Source: Bilabrum cf. latius
Taxonomy: Eukaryota > Bigyra: Bicosoecida > Bigyra > Bicosoecida
NCBI GenBank assembly: GCA_965178125.1
Contig: OZ237735.1
Coordinates: 868,001-932,000, forward strand
Reading direction: 5' to 3'
DNA length: 64,000 nt
Part shown: positions 7,976 to 22,900 of the stretch, in pieces
How the letters are laid out: every line of letters starts with the position of its first letter
Numbering within the stretch: the first letter of the stretch is position 1
The notes under the pieces: generated by a model
What the model was told of the DNA's origin: nothing
Seen by the model: the letters and a program-made list of their open reading frames with translations, nothing else
The model's database searches: none
Program-made: the position numbers and the translations under genes

Positions 7976-10900
7976 TTAGGTGTGTGCAGCGCCCTCAATC
8001 GCAATGACTTTCCACTGGTAGTCGCTGTTGACTTCAACGGTCCCTCCCAGAGCCATCGCTTGAACGTAAACATCACCATTGGCCAACGCGTGGGTCTAGC
8101 CAAACACGATGCCACCACCACTCGAATCGTACCGAGCTGAGGTTGCGGCTGCCGGGGCTTCCGCTAGCGTGAGCAGAATGATGGTAGCATCAGATGTCGT
8201 GAACGAAGTGCCATCCCACGAGATCGTGAGGCCGATCATCGCCATCTCGCCGTCTCGCACCTCCACCGTCGCGTCCGGGATTGCATCCCCTGTGGCGTAC
8301 TTGGTGACACCATAGTACGATGTGCCCACCTTGTGGAGTGAAACCATTTTACTCCCTCCAACGACCAGGTCGATGTGCCCACCGCTGGCTTCCACAGAGA
8401 CATCGTCTCCCTCGACGGAGACATCTCCAGTTGTGGTGATTTGAACACCACCTGATCCGCTTGTTATGTAGTGCGCCCCCGTCCCAGAGATACTGCTTCT
8501 AATATCCCCGCTTGCCTGTATGCTCACATCCCCGCCTGCTGCCTGCACGAGCACGTCGTTGTTGCTCCCAGTCGACTTGAGCACCGCGTGGCCGCCAGTG
8601 GCCAGGGCACTGACCGTTCCGCTGGTCGACTCGAGCAGAACATCGCTAGCTCTCAGTACGAGCTCCGTATCAGCCACGACGCTAACGCTTCCAAAAGAAG
8701 CGCGAGCTATCACCGACCCAGCTGCGCTCTAGATCAGCGCATCATCCGTTGCAAGCAATCTGAGGTCGTCAGTCGACCGGATCGTAGCAGTCGTCTCAGC
8801 TTTGATATCGACAGTGCCGCCCGTAGACACCATGTTTAAGCCGCCCGGTGATTCAAGGTGCATTCGGTTGGTCCCGCCGGCAGCAACAATGCTGACATGA
8901 CCCGCGGCAGCCTACAAGTCGATATCACCTCCTGAAGCTGCCAACCGCAAATCATCAGATGCTGCAAGCGCGATCTTACTGCTCGCCACTATCGACGTAT
9001 CACCAGCCGACTGAAGAACTATCCTCTTGGATGCACCAGGTGCCGAAAGCTCTACGTTCCCTTCAGACGATTGCACAGTCATGTCTCCCTCCGAGTCGAG
9101 ACTCATCTCTAGAGAAGTGCCCACGCTGGAATCAACTGCCCGAAGAGCGATGCCAGAGACAGGGTCGACGTCAAGAGCAACAGATCCGTCCCCTTGCGAG
9201 ATTTCAACGGATCCTGCAGAGGCCGAGCTAGCGGCCGAAGCGCCTTGTATACGAACAGTTCCACCCGAATTCCCTGCACCATTTCCAGAGCCGCCAATTA
9301 GACTGACGGAACCCCCGTTCCCAGACGAAGCTGCCGGACTGGACCGAAGAAGTAGGCCGGACCCACCACCACTAGATACCGTGACCGACGAACCCGACTG
9401 CAGAGAAACGATACCTGCAGATTCTACCGCAAACGTTGACGTAGTATCAACTGTAACCGCGCCAGACGCATCGATGTCCAGCGCGTCGCTCACCATACTC
9501 ACCATGCCGTCCGACACAAGGAACATGTCCTTGTTGTTGTCCGTCAGCAGGCTCATGTCTCCACTGGTGGCCTTCAGCGCCATGCCACTGGCGCCCACCA
9601 TGGCCACGGTGCTGTCCCCATCCAGCGTCACCTCGCCAGACGCATCGATGTCCAGCGCGTCGCTCACCATACTCACCATGCCGTCCGACACAAGGAACAT
9701 GTCCTTGTTATTGCCCGTCAGCAGGCTCATGTCTCCACTGGTGGCCTTCAGCGCCATGCCACTGGCGCCCACCATGGCCACGGTGCTGCCCCCATCCAGC
9801 GTCACCTCGCCAGACGCATCGATGTCCAGCGCCGCCGAGCTCAGGTCCATTTCGCCCGTGCTGGTCACGGCCACAGTGCTGTCCCCATCCAGCGTCACCT
9901 CGCCAGACGCATCGATGTCCAGCGCGTCGCTCACCATACTCACCATGCCGTCCGACACAAGGAACATGTCCTTGTTGTTGTCCGTCAGCAGGCTCATGTC
10001 TCCACTGGTGGCCTTCAGCGCCATGCCACTGGCGCCCACCATGGCCACAGTGCTGCCCCCATCCAGCGTCACCGTGCCAGACGCCTTTTGGTATAGACCA
10101 CTTGATGACATGATGGAGATTGATCCGGCAGCAGTACCGGTCCCAGTTGATAGAATTATGGCTCCTGATGCGGTAGTTCCACTTCCCGTCTGAATGTTTA
10201 TGTTCCCGCTGGCCCCGCTGCTTGCAGTTCCGGTTGCAAGTGAGACTGAGCCAGTTGGGCCTAGTGTGGACGCACCCGTTGACACTGAGACCGCACCTGA
10301 CGTAGCCGCCGGTCCAAGTGCCTGATGCGTCAAAATTGCGATTCCACCGCTTGTTCCAGTACTCCCAGATCTACCGCTGATGACCTAAACAGCCCCACCA
10401 TTTACTGCGGATGCCGTAGCAGCTCCAGCGTTAATCTCGATATTGGCGCCTACACCAGCTCCTGATGTGCCTGCAGCTAAAAGAACCTTGCCTGCTGCAC
10501 CCCCAGTCGTCGATCCAGTCATCAATGTGACCTGTCCAGACGTGCCCGACCCTGCAAGCCCGCTGCCCACTGTCACGCTCCCGCTCAGACCTGCCGTGGA
10601 CTTGCCAGTTACAACCGACACCGTGCCCGACGCTCCGTCAGACCCCACGCCATCCGCCGACCGCACCGTCACCAGCCCGCTCGTGGCCTCGCTGGCGCCC
10701 ACGCCAGATGCCACGGACACCAGCCCGCCCGTGCTGGACGTGTCCGTCGACTCACCGCCGAACACGTACACCGACCCGCCCACGCCCGATGACGCCTTCG
10801 AAGACGTCACTGACACAGACCCAGACGCGCCCAGCGAGGACTCGCCGGCCGACAGCACCAGCCATCCCACAGACCCGGACCCCACGTTCCCGGACTCCAC

Positions 10901-13900
10901 CAACACATGACCGCTGCTGCCCACGTGCGCCGCGCCGCTACGCAGCACCAGCCCGCCCGACGGGCCGCCGGAGCTCACGCCCGATCCCACCGTCACCGAC
11001 CCAGACCCGGAGCTTGACGCAGACCCGGACTCCAGACTCACAGACCCAGACGACCCCTTCACGCCAGACCCAGACCCCACTGACACTGACCCAGACGTGC
11101 CCGACCCTGCAAGCCCGCTGCCCACTGTCACGCTCCCGCTCAGACCCGCCGTGGACTTGCCAGATACCACCGACACCGTGCCCGACGCTCCGTCAGACCC
11201 CACGCCATCCGCCGACCGCACCGTCACCAGCCCGCTCGTGGCCTCGCTGGCGCCCACGCCAGATGCCACGGACACCAGCCCGCCCGTGCTGGACGTGTCC
11301 GTCGACTCACCGCCGAACACGTACACCGACCCGCCCACGCCCGATGACGCCTTCGAAGACGTCACTGACACAGACCCAGACGCGCCCAGCGAGGACTCGC
11401 CGGCCGACAGCACCAGCCATCCCACAGACCCGGACCCCACGTTCCCGGACTCCACCAACACATGACCGCTGCTGCCCACGTGCGCCGCGCCGCTACGCAG
11501 CACCAGCCCGCCCGACGGGCCGCCGGAGCTCACGCCCGATCCCACCGTCACCGACCCAGACCCGGAGCTTGACGCAGACCCGGACTCCAGACTCACAGAC
11601 CCAGACGACCCCTTCACGCCAGACCCAGACCCCACTGACACTGACCCAGACGTGCCCGACCCTGCAAGCCCGCTGCCCACTGTCACGCTCCCGCTCAGAC
11701 CCGCCGTGGACTTGCCAGATACAACCGACACCGTGCCCGACGCTCCGTCAGACCCCACGCCATCCGCCGACCGCACCGTCACCAGCCCGCTCGTGGCCTC
11801 GCTGGCGCCCACGCCAGATGCCACGGACACCAGCCCGCCCGTGCTGGACGTGTCCGTCGACTCACCGCCGAACACGTACACCGACCCGCCCACGCCCGAT
11901 GACGCCTTCGAAGACGTCACTGACACAGATCCAGACGCGCCCAGCGAGGACTCGCCGGCCGACAGCACCAGCCATCCCACAGACCCGGACCCCACGTTCC
12001 CGGACTCCACCAACACATGACCGCTGCTGCCCACGTGCGCCGCGCCGCTACGCAGCACCAGCCCGCCCGACGGGCCGCCGGAGCTCACGCCCGATCCCAC
12101 CGTCACCGACCCAGACCCGGAGCTTGACGCAGACCCGGACTCCAGACTCACAGACCCAGACGACCCCTTCACGCCAGACCCAGACCCCACTGACACTGAC
12201 CCAGACGTGCCCGACCCTGCAAGCCCGCTGCCCACTGTCACGCTCCCGCTCAGACCCGCCGTGGACTTGCCAGATACCACCGACACCGTGCCCGACGCTC
12301 CGTCAGACCCCACGCCATCCGCCGACCGCACCGTCACCAGCCCGCTCGTGGCCTCGCTGGCGCCCACGCCAGATGCCACGGACACCAGCCCGCCCGTGCT
12401 GGACGTGTCCGCCGACTCACCGCCGAACACGTACACCGACCCGCCCACGCCCGATGACGCCTTCGAAGACGTCACTGACACAGACCCAGACGCGCCCAGC
12501 GAGGACTCGCCGGCCGACAGCACCAGCCATCCCACAGACCCGGACCCCACGTTCCCGGACTCCACCAACACATGACCGCTGCTGCCCACGTGCGCCGCGC
12601 CGCTACGCAGCACCAGCCCGCCCGACGGGCCGCCGGAGCTCACGCCCGATCCCACCGTCACCGACCCAGACCCGGAGCTTGACGCAGACCCGGACTCCAG
12701 ACTCACAGACCCAGACGACCCCTTCACGCCAGACCCAGACCCCACTGACACTGACCCAGACGTGCCCGACCCTGCAAGCCCGCTGCCCACTGTCACGCTC
12801 CCGCTCAGACCCGCCGTGGACTTGCCAGATACAACCGACACCGTGCCCGACGCTCCGTCAGACCCCACGCCATCCGCCGACCGCACCGTCACCAGCCCGC
12901 TCGTGGCCTCGCTGGCGCCCACGCCAGATGCCACGGACACCAGCCCGCCCGTGCTGGACGTGTCCGTCGACTCACCGCCGAACACGTACACCGACCCGCC
13001 CACGCCCGATGACGCCTTCGAAGACGTCACTGACACAGATCCAGACGCGCCCAGCGAGGACTCGCCGGCCGACAGCACCAGCCATCCCACAGACCCGGAC
13101 CCCACGTTCCCGGACTCCACCAACACATGACCGCTGCTGCCCACGTGCGCCGCGCCGCTACGCAGCACCAGCCCGCCCGACGGGCCGCCGGAGCTCACGC
13201 CCGATCCCACCGTCACCGACCCAGACCCGGAGCTTGACGCAGACCCGGACTCCAGACTCACAGACCCAGACGACCCCTTCACGCCAGACCCAGACCCCAC
13301 TGACACTGACCCGGACTCGCCCACCGTCGCAGACCCAGACCCCACTGACACTGACCCAGACGTGCCCGACCCTGCAAGCCCGCTGCCCACTGTCACGCTC
13401 CCGCTCAGACCTGCCGTGGACTTGCCAGTTACCACCGACACCGTGCCCGACGCTCCGTCAGACCCCACGCCATCCGCCGACCGCACCGTCACCAGCCCGC
13501 TCGTGGCCTCGCTGGCGCCCACGCCAGATGCCACGGACACCAGCCCGCCCGTGCTGGACGTGTCCGTCGACTCACCGCCGAACACGTACACCGACCCGCC
13601 CACGCCCGATGACGCCTTCGAAGACGTCACTGACACAGACCCAGACGCGCCCAGCGAGGACTCGCCGGCCGACAGCACCAGCCATCCCACAGACCCGGAC
13701 CCCACGTTCCCGGACTCCACCAACACATGACCGCTGCTGCCCACGTGCGCCGCGCCGCTACGCAGCACCAGCCCGCCCGACGGGCCGCCGGAGCTCACGC
13801 CCGATCCCACCGTCACCGACCCAGACCCGGAGCTTGACGCAGACCCGGACTCCAGACTCACAGACCCAGACGACCCCTTCACGCCAGACCCAGACCCCAC

Positions 13901-16900
13901 TGACACTGACCCAGACGTGCCCGACCCTGCAAGCCCGCTGCCCACTGTCACGCTCCCGCTCAGACCCGCCGTGGACTTGCCAGATACCACCGACACCGTG
14001 CCCGACGCTCCGTCAGACCCCACGCCATCCGCCGACCGCACCGTCACCAGCCCGCTCGTGGCCTCGCTGGCGCCCACGCCAGATGCCACGGACACCAGCC
14101 CGCCCGTGCTGGACGTGTCCGTCGACTCACCGCCGAACACGTACACCGACCCGCCCACGCCCGATGACGCCTTCGAAGACGTCACTGACACAGACCCAGA
14201 CGCGCCCAGCGAGGACTCGCCGGCCGACAGCACCAGCCATCCCACAGACCCGGACCCCACGTTCCCGGACTCCACCAACACATGACCGCTGCTGCCCACA
14301 TGCGCCGCGCCGCTACGCAGCACCAGCCCGCCCGACGGGCCGCCGGAGCTCACGCCCGATCCCACCGTCACCGACCCAGACCCGGAGCTTGACGCAGACC
14401 CGGACTCCAGACTCACAGACCCAGACGACCCCTTCACGCCAGACCCAGATGACACAGACACTGACCCGGACTCGCCCACCGTCGCAGACCCAGACCCCAC
14501 TGACACTGACCCAGACGTGCCCGAACCTGCAAGCCCGCTGCCCACTGTCACGCTTCCGCTCAGACCCGCCGTGGACTTGCCAGATACCACCGACACCGTG
14601 CCCGACGCTCCGGCAGACCCCACGCCATCCGCCGACCGCACCGTCACCAGCCCGCTCGTGGCCACGCTGGCGCCCACGCCAGATGCCACGGACACCAGCC
14701 CGCCCGTGCTCGACGTGTCCGTCGACTCACCGCCGAACACGTACACCGACCCGCCCACGCCCGATGACGCCTTCGAAGACGTCACTGACACAGATCCAGA
14801 CGCGCCCAGCGAGGACTCGCCGGCCGACAGCACCAGCCATCCCACAGACCCGGACCCCACGTTCCCGGACTCCACCAACACATGACCGCTGCTGCCCACA
14901 TGCGCCGCGCCGCTACGCAGCACCAGCCCGCCCGACGGGCCGCCGGAGCTCACGCCCGATCCCACCGTCACCGACCCAGACCCGGAGCTTGACGCAGACC
15001 CGGACTCCAGACTCACAGACCCAGACGACCCCTTCACGCCAGACCCAGACCCCACTGACACTGACCCGGACTCGCCCACCGTCGCAGACCCAGACCCCAC
15101 TGACACTGACCCAGACGTGCCCGACCCTGCAAGCCCGCTGCCCACTGTCACGCTCCCGCTCAGACCCGCCGTGGACTTGCCAGATACCACCGACACCGTG
15201 CCCGACGCTCCGTCAGACCCCACGCCATCCGCCGACCGCACCGTCACCAGCCCGCTCGTGGCCTCGCTGGCGCCCACGCCAGATGCCACGGACACCAGCC
15301 CGCCCGTGCTGGACGTGTCCGTCGACTCACCGCCGAACACGTACACCGACCCGCCCACGCCCGATGACGCCTTCGAAGACGTCACTGACACAGACCCAGA
15401 CGCGCCCAGCGAGGACTCGCCGGCCGACAGCACCAGCCATCCCACAGACCCGGACCCCACGTTCCCGGACTCCACCAACACATGACCGCTGCTGCCCACG
15501 TGCGCCGCGCCGCTACGCAGCACCAGCCCGCCCGACGGGCCGCCGGAGCTCACGCCCGATCCCACCGTCACCGACCCAGACCCGGAGCTTGACGCAGACC
15601 CGGACTCCAGACTCACAGACCCAGACGACCCCTTCACGCCAGACCCAGACCCCACTGACACTGACCCAGACGTGCCCGACCCTGCAAGCCCGCTGCCCAC
15701 TGTCACGCTCCCGCTCAGACCCGCCGTGGACTTGCCAGTTACCACCGACACCGTGCCCGACGCTCCGTCAGACCCCACGCCATCCGCCGACCGCACCGTC
15801 ACCAGCCCGCTCGTGGCCTCGCTGGCGCCCACGCCAGATGCCACGGACACCAGCCCGCCCGTGCTCGACGTGTCCGTCGACTCACCGCCGAACACGTACA
15901 CCGACCCGCCCACGCCCGATGACGCCTTCGAAGACGTCACTGACACAGACCCAGACGCGCCCAGCGAGGACTCGCCGGCCGACAGCACCAGCCATCCCAC
16001 AGACCCGGACCCCACGTTCCCGGACTCCACCAACACATGACCGCTGCTGCCCACGTGCGCCGCGCCGCTACGCAGCACCAGCCCGCCCGACGGGCCGCCG
16101 GAGCTCACGCCCGATCCCACCGTCACCGACCCAGACCCGGAGCTTGACGCAGACCCGGACTCCAGACTCACAGACCCAGACGACCCCTTCACGCCAGACC
16201 CAGACCCCACTGACACTGACCCAGACGTGCCCGACCCTGCAAGCCCGCTGCCCACTGTCACGCTCCCGCTCAGACCCGCCGTGGACTTGCCAGTTACCAC
16301 CGACACCGTGCCCGACGCTCCGTCAGACCCCACGCCATCCGCCGACCGCACCGTCACCAGCCCGCTCGTGGCCTCGCTGGCGCCCACGCCAGATGCCACG
16401 GACACCAGCCCGCCCGTGCTCGACGTGTCCGTCGACTCACCGCCGAACACGTACACCGACCCGCCCACGCCCGATGACGCCTTCGAAGACGTCACTGACA
16501 CAGACCCAGACGCGCCCAGCGAGGACTCGCCGGCCGACAGCACCAGCCATCCCACAGACCCGGACCCCACGTTCCCGGACTCCACCAACACATGACCGCT
16601 GCTGCCCACGTGCGCCGCGCCGCTACGCAGCACCAGCCTGCCCGTCGGGCCGCCGGAGCTCACGCCCGATCCCACCGTCACCGACCCAGACCCGGAGCTT
16701 GACGCAGACCCGGACTCCAGACTCACAGACCCAGACGACCCCTCCACGCCAGACCCAGACCCCACTGACACTGACCCGGACTCGCCCACCGTCGCAGACC
16801 CAGACCCCACTGACACTGACCCAGACGTGCCCGACCCTGCAAGCCCGCTGCCCACTGTCACGCTCCCGCTCAGACCTGCCGTGGACTTGCCAGATACAAC

Positions 16901-19900
16901 CGACACCGTGCCCGACGCTCCGTCAGACCCCACGCCATCCGCCGACCGCACCGTCACCAGCCCGCTCGTGGCCTCGCTGGCGCCCACGCCAGATGCCACG
17001 GACACCAGCCCGCCCGTGCTGGACGTGTCCGTCGACTCACCGCCGAACACGTACACCGACCCGCCCACGCCCGATGACGCCTTCGAAGACGTCACTGACA
17101 CAGACCCAGACGCGCCCAGCGAGGACTCGCCGGCCGACAGCACCAGCCATCCCACAGACCCGGACCCCACGTTCCCGGACTCCACCAACACATGACCGCT
17201 GCTGCCCACGTGCGCCGCGCCGCTACGCAGCACCAGCCCGCCCGACGGGCCGCCGGAGCTCACGCCCGATCCCACCGTCACCGACCCAGACCCGGAGCTT
17301 GACGCAGACCCGGACTCCAGACTCACAGACCCAGACGACCCCTTCACGCCAGACCCAGACCCCACTGACACTGACCCAGACGTGCCCGACCCTGCAAGCC
17401 CGCTGCCCACTGTCACGCTTCCGCTCAGACCCGCCGTGGACTTGCCAGTTACAACCGACACCGTGCCCGACGCTCCGTCAGACCCCACGCCATCCGCCGA
17501 CCGCACCGTCACCAGCCCGCTCGTGGCCTCGCTGGCGCCCACGCCAGATGCCACGGACACCAGCCCGCCCGTGCTGGACGTGTCCGTCGACTCACCGCCG
17601 AACACGTACACCGACCCGCCCACGCCCGATGACGCCTTCGAAGACGTCACTGACACAGACCCAGACGCGCCCAGCGAGGACTCGCCGGCCGACAGCACCA
17701 GCCATCCCACAGACCCGGACCCCACGTTCCCGGACTCCACCAACACATGACCGCTGCTGCCCACGTGCGCCGCGCCGCTACGCAGCACCAGCCCGCCCGA
17801 CGGGCCGCCGGAGCTCACGCCCGATCCCACCGTCACCGACCCAGACCCGGAGCTTGACGCAGACCCGGACTCCAGACTCACAGACCCAGACGACCCCTTC
17901 ACGCCAGACCCAGATGACACAGACACTGACCCGGATGACACAGACACTGACCCGGACTCGCCCACCGTCGCAGACCCAGACCCCACTGACACTGACCCAG
18001 ACGTGCCCGACCCTGCAAGCCCGCTGCCCACTGTCACGCTCCCGCTCAGACCCGCCGTGGACTTGCCAGATACAACCGACACCGTGCCCGACGCTCCGTC
18101 AGACCCCACGCCATCCGCCGACCGCACCGTCACCAGCCCGCTCGTGGCCACGCTGGCGCCCACGCCAGATGCCACGGACACCAGCCCGCCCGTGCTCGAC
18201 GTGTCCGTCGACTCACCGCCGAACACGTACACCGACCCGCCCACGCCCGATGACGCCTTCGAAGACGTCACTGACACAGACCCAGACGCGCCCAGCGAGG
18301 ACTCGCCGGCCGACAGCACCAGCCATCCCACAGACCCGGACCCCACGTTCCCGGACTCCACCAACACATGACCGCTGCTGCCCACGTGCGCCGCGCCGCT
18401 ACGCAGCACCAGCCCGCCCGACGGGCCGCCGGAGCTCACGCCCGATCCCACCGTCACCGACCCAGACCCGGAGCTTGACGCAGACCCGGACTCCAGACTC
18501 ACAGACCCAGACGACCCCTTCACGCCAGACCCAGATGACACTGACACTGACCCAGACGTGCCCGACGTCGCAGACCCAGACCCCACTGACACTGACCCAG
18601 ACGTGCCCGACCCTGCAAGCCCGCTGCCCACTGTCACGCTCCCGCTCAGACCCGCCGTGGACTTGCCAGATACCACCGACACCGTGCCCGACGCTCCGGC
18701 AGACCCCACGCCATCCGCCGACCGCACCGTCACCAGCCCGCTCGTGGCCTCGCTGGCGCCCACGCCAGATGCCACGGACACCAGCCCGCCCGTGCTGGAC
18801 GTGTCCGTCGACTCACCGCCGAACACGTACACCGACCCGCCCACGCCCGATGACGCCTTCGAAGACGTCACTGACACAGACCCAGACGCGCCCAGCGAGG
18901 ACTCGCCGGCCGACAGCACCAGCCATCCCACAGACCCGGACCCCACGTTCCCGGACTCCACCAACACATGACCGCTGCTGCCCACGTGCGCCGCGCCGCT
19001 ACGCAGCACCAGCCCGCCCGACGGGCCGCCGGAGCTCACGCCCGATCCCACCGTCACCGACCCAGACCCGGAGCTTGACGCAGACCCGGACTCCAGACTC
19101 ACAGACCCAGACGACCCCTTCACGCCAGACCCAGACCCCACTGACACTGATCCAGACGTGCCCGACCCTGCAAGCCCGCTGCCCACTGTCACGCTCCCGC
19201 TCAGACCCGCCGTGGACTTGCCAGTTACCACCGACACCGTGCCCGACGCTCCGTCAGACCCCACGCCATCCGCCGACCGCACCGTCACCAGCCCGCTCGT
19301 GGCCTCGCTGGCGCCCACGCCAGATGCCACGGACACCAGCCCGCCCGTGCTGGACGTGTCCGTCGACTCACCGCCGAACACGTACACCGACCCGCCCACG
19401 CCCGATGACGCCTTCGAAGACGTCACTGACACAGACCCAGACGCGCCCAGCGAGGACTCGCCGGCCGACAGCACCAGCCATCCCACAGACCCGGACCCCA
19501 CGTTCCCGGACTCCACCAACACATGACCGCTGCTGCCCACGTGCGCCGCGCCGCTACGCAGCACCAGCCCGCCCGACGGGCCGCCGGAGCTCACGCCCGA
19601 TCCCACCGTCACCGACCCAGACCCGGAGCTTGACGCAGACCCGGACTCCAGACTCACAGACCCAGACGACCCCTTCACGCCAGACCCAGATGACACTGAC
19701 ACTGACCCAGACGTGCCCGACCCTGCAAGCCCGCTGCCCACTGTCACGCTCCCGCTCAGACCCGCCGTGGACTTGCCAGATACCACCGACACCGTGCCCG
19801 ACGCTCCGGCAGACCCCACGCCATCCGCCGACCGCACCGTCACCAGCCCGCTCGTGGCCTCGCTGGCGCCCACGCCAGATGCCACGGACACCAGCCCGCC

Positions 19901-22900
19901 CGTGCTGGACGTGTCCGTCGACTCACCGCCGAACACGTACACCGACCCGCCCACGCCCGATGACGCCTTCGAAGACGTCACTGACACAGACCCAGACGCG
20001 CCCAGCGAGGACTCGCCGGCCGACAGCACCAGCCATCCCACAGACCCGGACCCCACGTTCCCGGACTCCACCAACACATGACCGCTGCTGCCCACGTGCG
20101 CCGCGCCGCTACGCAGCACCAGCCCGCCCGACGGGCCGCCGGAGCTCACGCCCGATCCCACCGTCACCGACCCAGACCCGGAGCTTGACGCAGACCCGGA
20201 CTCCAGACTCACAGACCCAGACGACCCCTTCACGCCAGACCCAGATGACACTGACACTGACCCAGACGTGCCCGACGTCGCAGACCCAGACCCCACTGAC
20301 ACTGACCCAGACGTGCCCGACCCTGCAAGCCCGCTGCCCACTGTCACGCTCCCGCTCAGACCCGCCGTGGACTTGCCAGATACCACCGACACCGTGCCCG
20401 ACGCTCCGGCAGACCCCACGCCATCCGCCGACCGCACCGTCACCAGCCCGCTCGTGGCCTCGCTGGCGCCCACGCCAGATGCCACGGACACCAGCCCGCC
20501 CGTGCTGGACGTGTCCGTCGACTCACCGCCGAACACGTACACCGACCCGCCCACGCCCGATGACGCCTTCGAAGACGTCACTGACACAGACCCAGACGCG
20601 CCCAGCGAGGACTCGCCGGCCGACAGCACCAGCCATCCCACAGACCCGGACCCCACGTTCCCGGACTCCACCAACACATGACCGCTGCTGCCCACGTGCG
20701 CCGCGCCGCTACGCAGCACCAGCCCGCCCGACGGGCCGCCGGAGCTCACGCCCGATCCCACCGTCACCGACCCAGACCCGGAGCTTGACGCAGACCCGGA
20801 CTCCAGACTCACAGACCCAGACGACCCCTTCACGCCAGACCCAGACCCCACTGACACTGACCCAGACGTGCCCGACCCTGCAAGCCCGCTGCCCACTGTC
20901 ACGCTCCCGCTCAGACCCGCCGTGGACTTGCCAGATACCACCGACACCGTGCCCGACGCTCCGTCAGACCCCACGCCATCCGCCGACCGCACCGTCACCA
21001 GCCCGCTCGTGGCCTCGCTGGCGCCCACGCCAGATGCCACGGACACCAGCCCGCCCGTGCTGGACGTGTCCGTCGACTCACCGCCGAACACGTACACCGA
21101 CCCGCCCACGCCCGATGACGCCTTCGAAGACGTCACTGACACAGACCCAGACGCGCCCAGCGAGGACTCGCCGGCCGACAGCACCAGCCATCCCACAGAC
21201 CCGGACCCCACGTTCCCGGACTCCACCAACACATGACCGCTGCTGCCCACGTGCGCCGCGCCGCTACGCAGCACCAGCCCGCCCGACGGGCCGCCGGAGC
21301 TCACGCCCGATCCCACCGTCACCGACCCAGACCCGGAGCTTGACGCAGACCCGGACTCCAGACTCACAGACCCAGACGACCCCTTCACGCCAGACCCAGA
21401 CCCCACTGACACTGACCCGGACTCGCCCACCGTCGCAGACCCAGACCCCACTGACACTGACCCAGACGTGCCCGACCCTGCAAGCCCGCTGCCCACTGTC
21501 ACGCTCCCGCTCAGACCCGCCGTGGACTTGCCAGATACCACCGACACCGTGCCCGACGCTCCGTCAGACCCCACGCCATCCGCCGACCGCACCGTCACCA
21601 GCCCGCTCGTGGCCTCGCTGGCGCCCGCGCCAGATGCCACGGACACCAGCCCGCCCGTGCTGGACGTGTCCGTCGACTCACCGCCGAACACGTACACCGA
21701 CCCGCCCACGCCCGATGACGCCTTCGAAGACGTCACTGACACAGACCCAGACGCGCCCAGCGAGGACTCGCCGGCCGACAGCACCAGCCATCCCACAGAC
21801 CCGGACCCCACGTTCCCGGACTCCACCAACACATGACCGCTGCTGCCCACGTGCGCCGCGCCGCTACGCAGCACCAGCCCGCCCGACGGGCCGCCGGAGC
21901 TCACGCCCGATCCCACCGTCACCGACCCAGACCCGGAGCTTGACGCAGACCCGGACTCCAGACTCACAGACCCAGACGACCCCTTCACGCCAGACCCAGA
22001 CCCCACTGACACTGACCCGGACTCGCCCACCGTCGCAGACCCAGACCCCACTGACACTGACCCAGACGTGCCCGACCCTGCAAGCCCGCTGCCCACTGTC
22101 ACGCTCCCGCTCAGACCCGCCGTGGACTTGCCAGATACCACCGACACCGTGCCCGACGCTCCGTCAGACCCCACGCCATCCGCCGACCGCACCGTCACCA
22201 GCCCGCTCGTGGCCTCGCTGGCGCCCACGCCAGATGCCACGGACACCAGCCCGCCCGTGCTGGACGTGTCCGTCGACTCACCGCCGAACACGTACACCGA
22301 CCCGCCCACGCCCGATGACGCCTTCGAAGACGTCACTGACACAGATCCAGACGCGCCCAGCGAGGACTCGCCGGCCGACAGCACCAGCCATCCCACAGAC
22401 CCGGACCCCACGTTCCCGGACTCCACCAACACATGACCGCTGCTGCCCACGTGCGCCGCGCCGCTACGCAGCACCAGCCCGCCCGACGGGCCGCCGGAGC
22501 TCACGCCCGATCCCACCGTCACCGACCCAGACCCGGAGCTTGACGCAGACCCGGACTCCAGACTCACAGACCCAGACGACCCCTTCACGCCAGACCCAGA
22601 CCCCACTGACACTGACCCGGACTCGCCCACCGTCGCAGACCCAGACCCCACTGACACTGACCCAGACGTGCCCGACCCTGCAAGCCCGCTGCCCACTGTC
22701 ACGCTCCCGCTCAGACCCGCCGTGGACTTGCCAGATACCACCGACACCGTGCCCGACGCTCCGTCAGACCCCACGCCATCCGCCGACCGCACCGTCACCA
22801 GCCCGCTCGTGGCCTCGCTGGCGCCCACGCCAGATGCCACGGACACCAGCCCGCCCGTGCTGGACGTGTCCGTCGACTCACCGCCGAACACGTACACCGA

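Larger units (their letters stand above)
7976..10534 (-). other. C-terminal non-array region of the giant protein
   Basis: About 853 codons after array 1, still made of short G-x-V/I-x-V/I-x-S/T strand motifs but divergent, with strings such as RIVLQSAGDTSIV and DVSIQASGDI. It contains four of the seven TAG codons (10385, 8912, 8729, 8096), a 58-residue repeat (9461-10075) and, in the last 130 residues, a more globular stretch with Trp, Tyr and charged residues (GLTISWDGTSF, NSDYQWKVIAIEG). That end could be a capping or attachment domain. No family was recognised. Confidence 0.75.
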
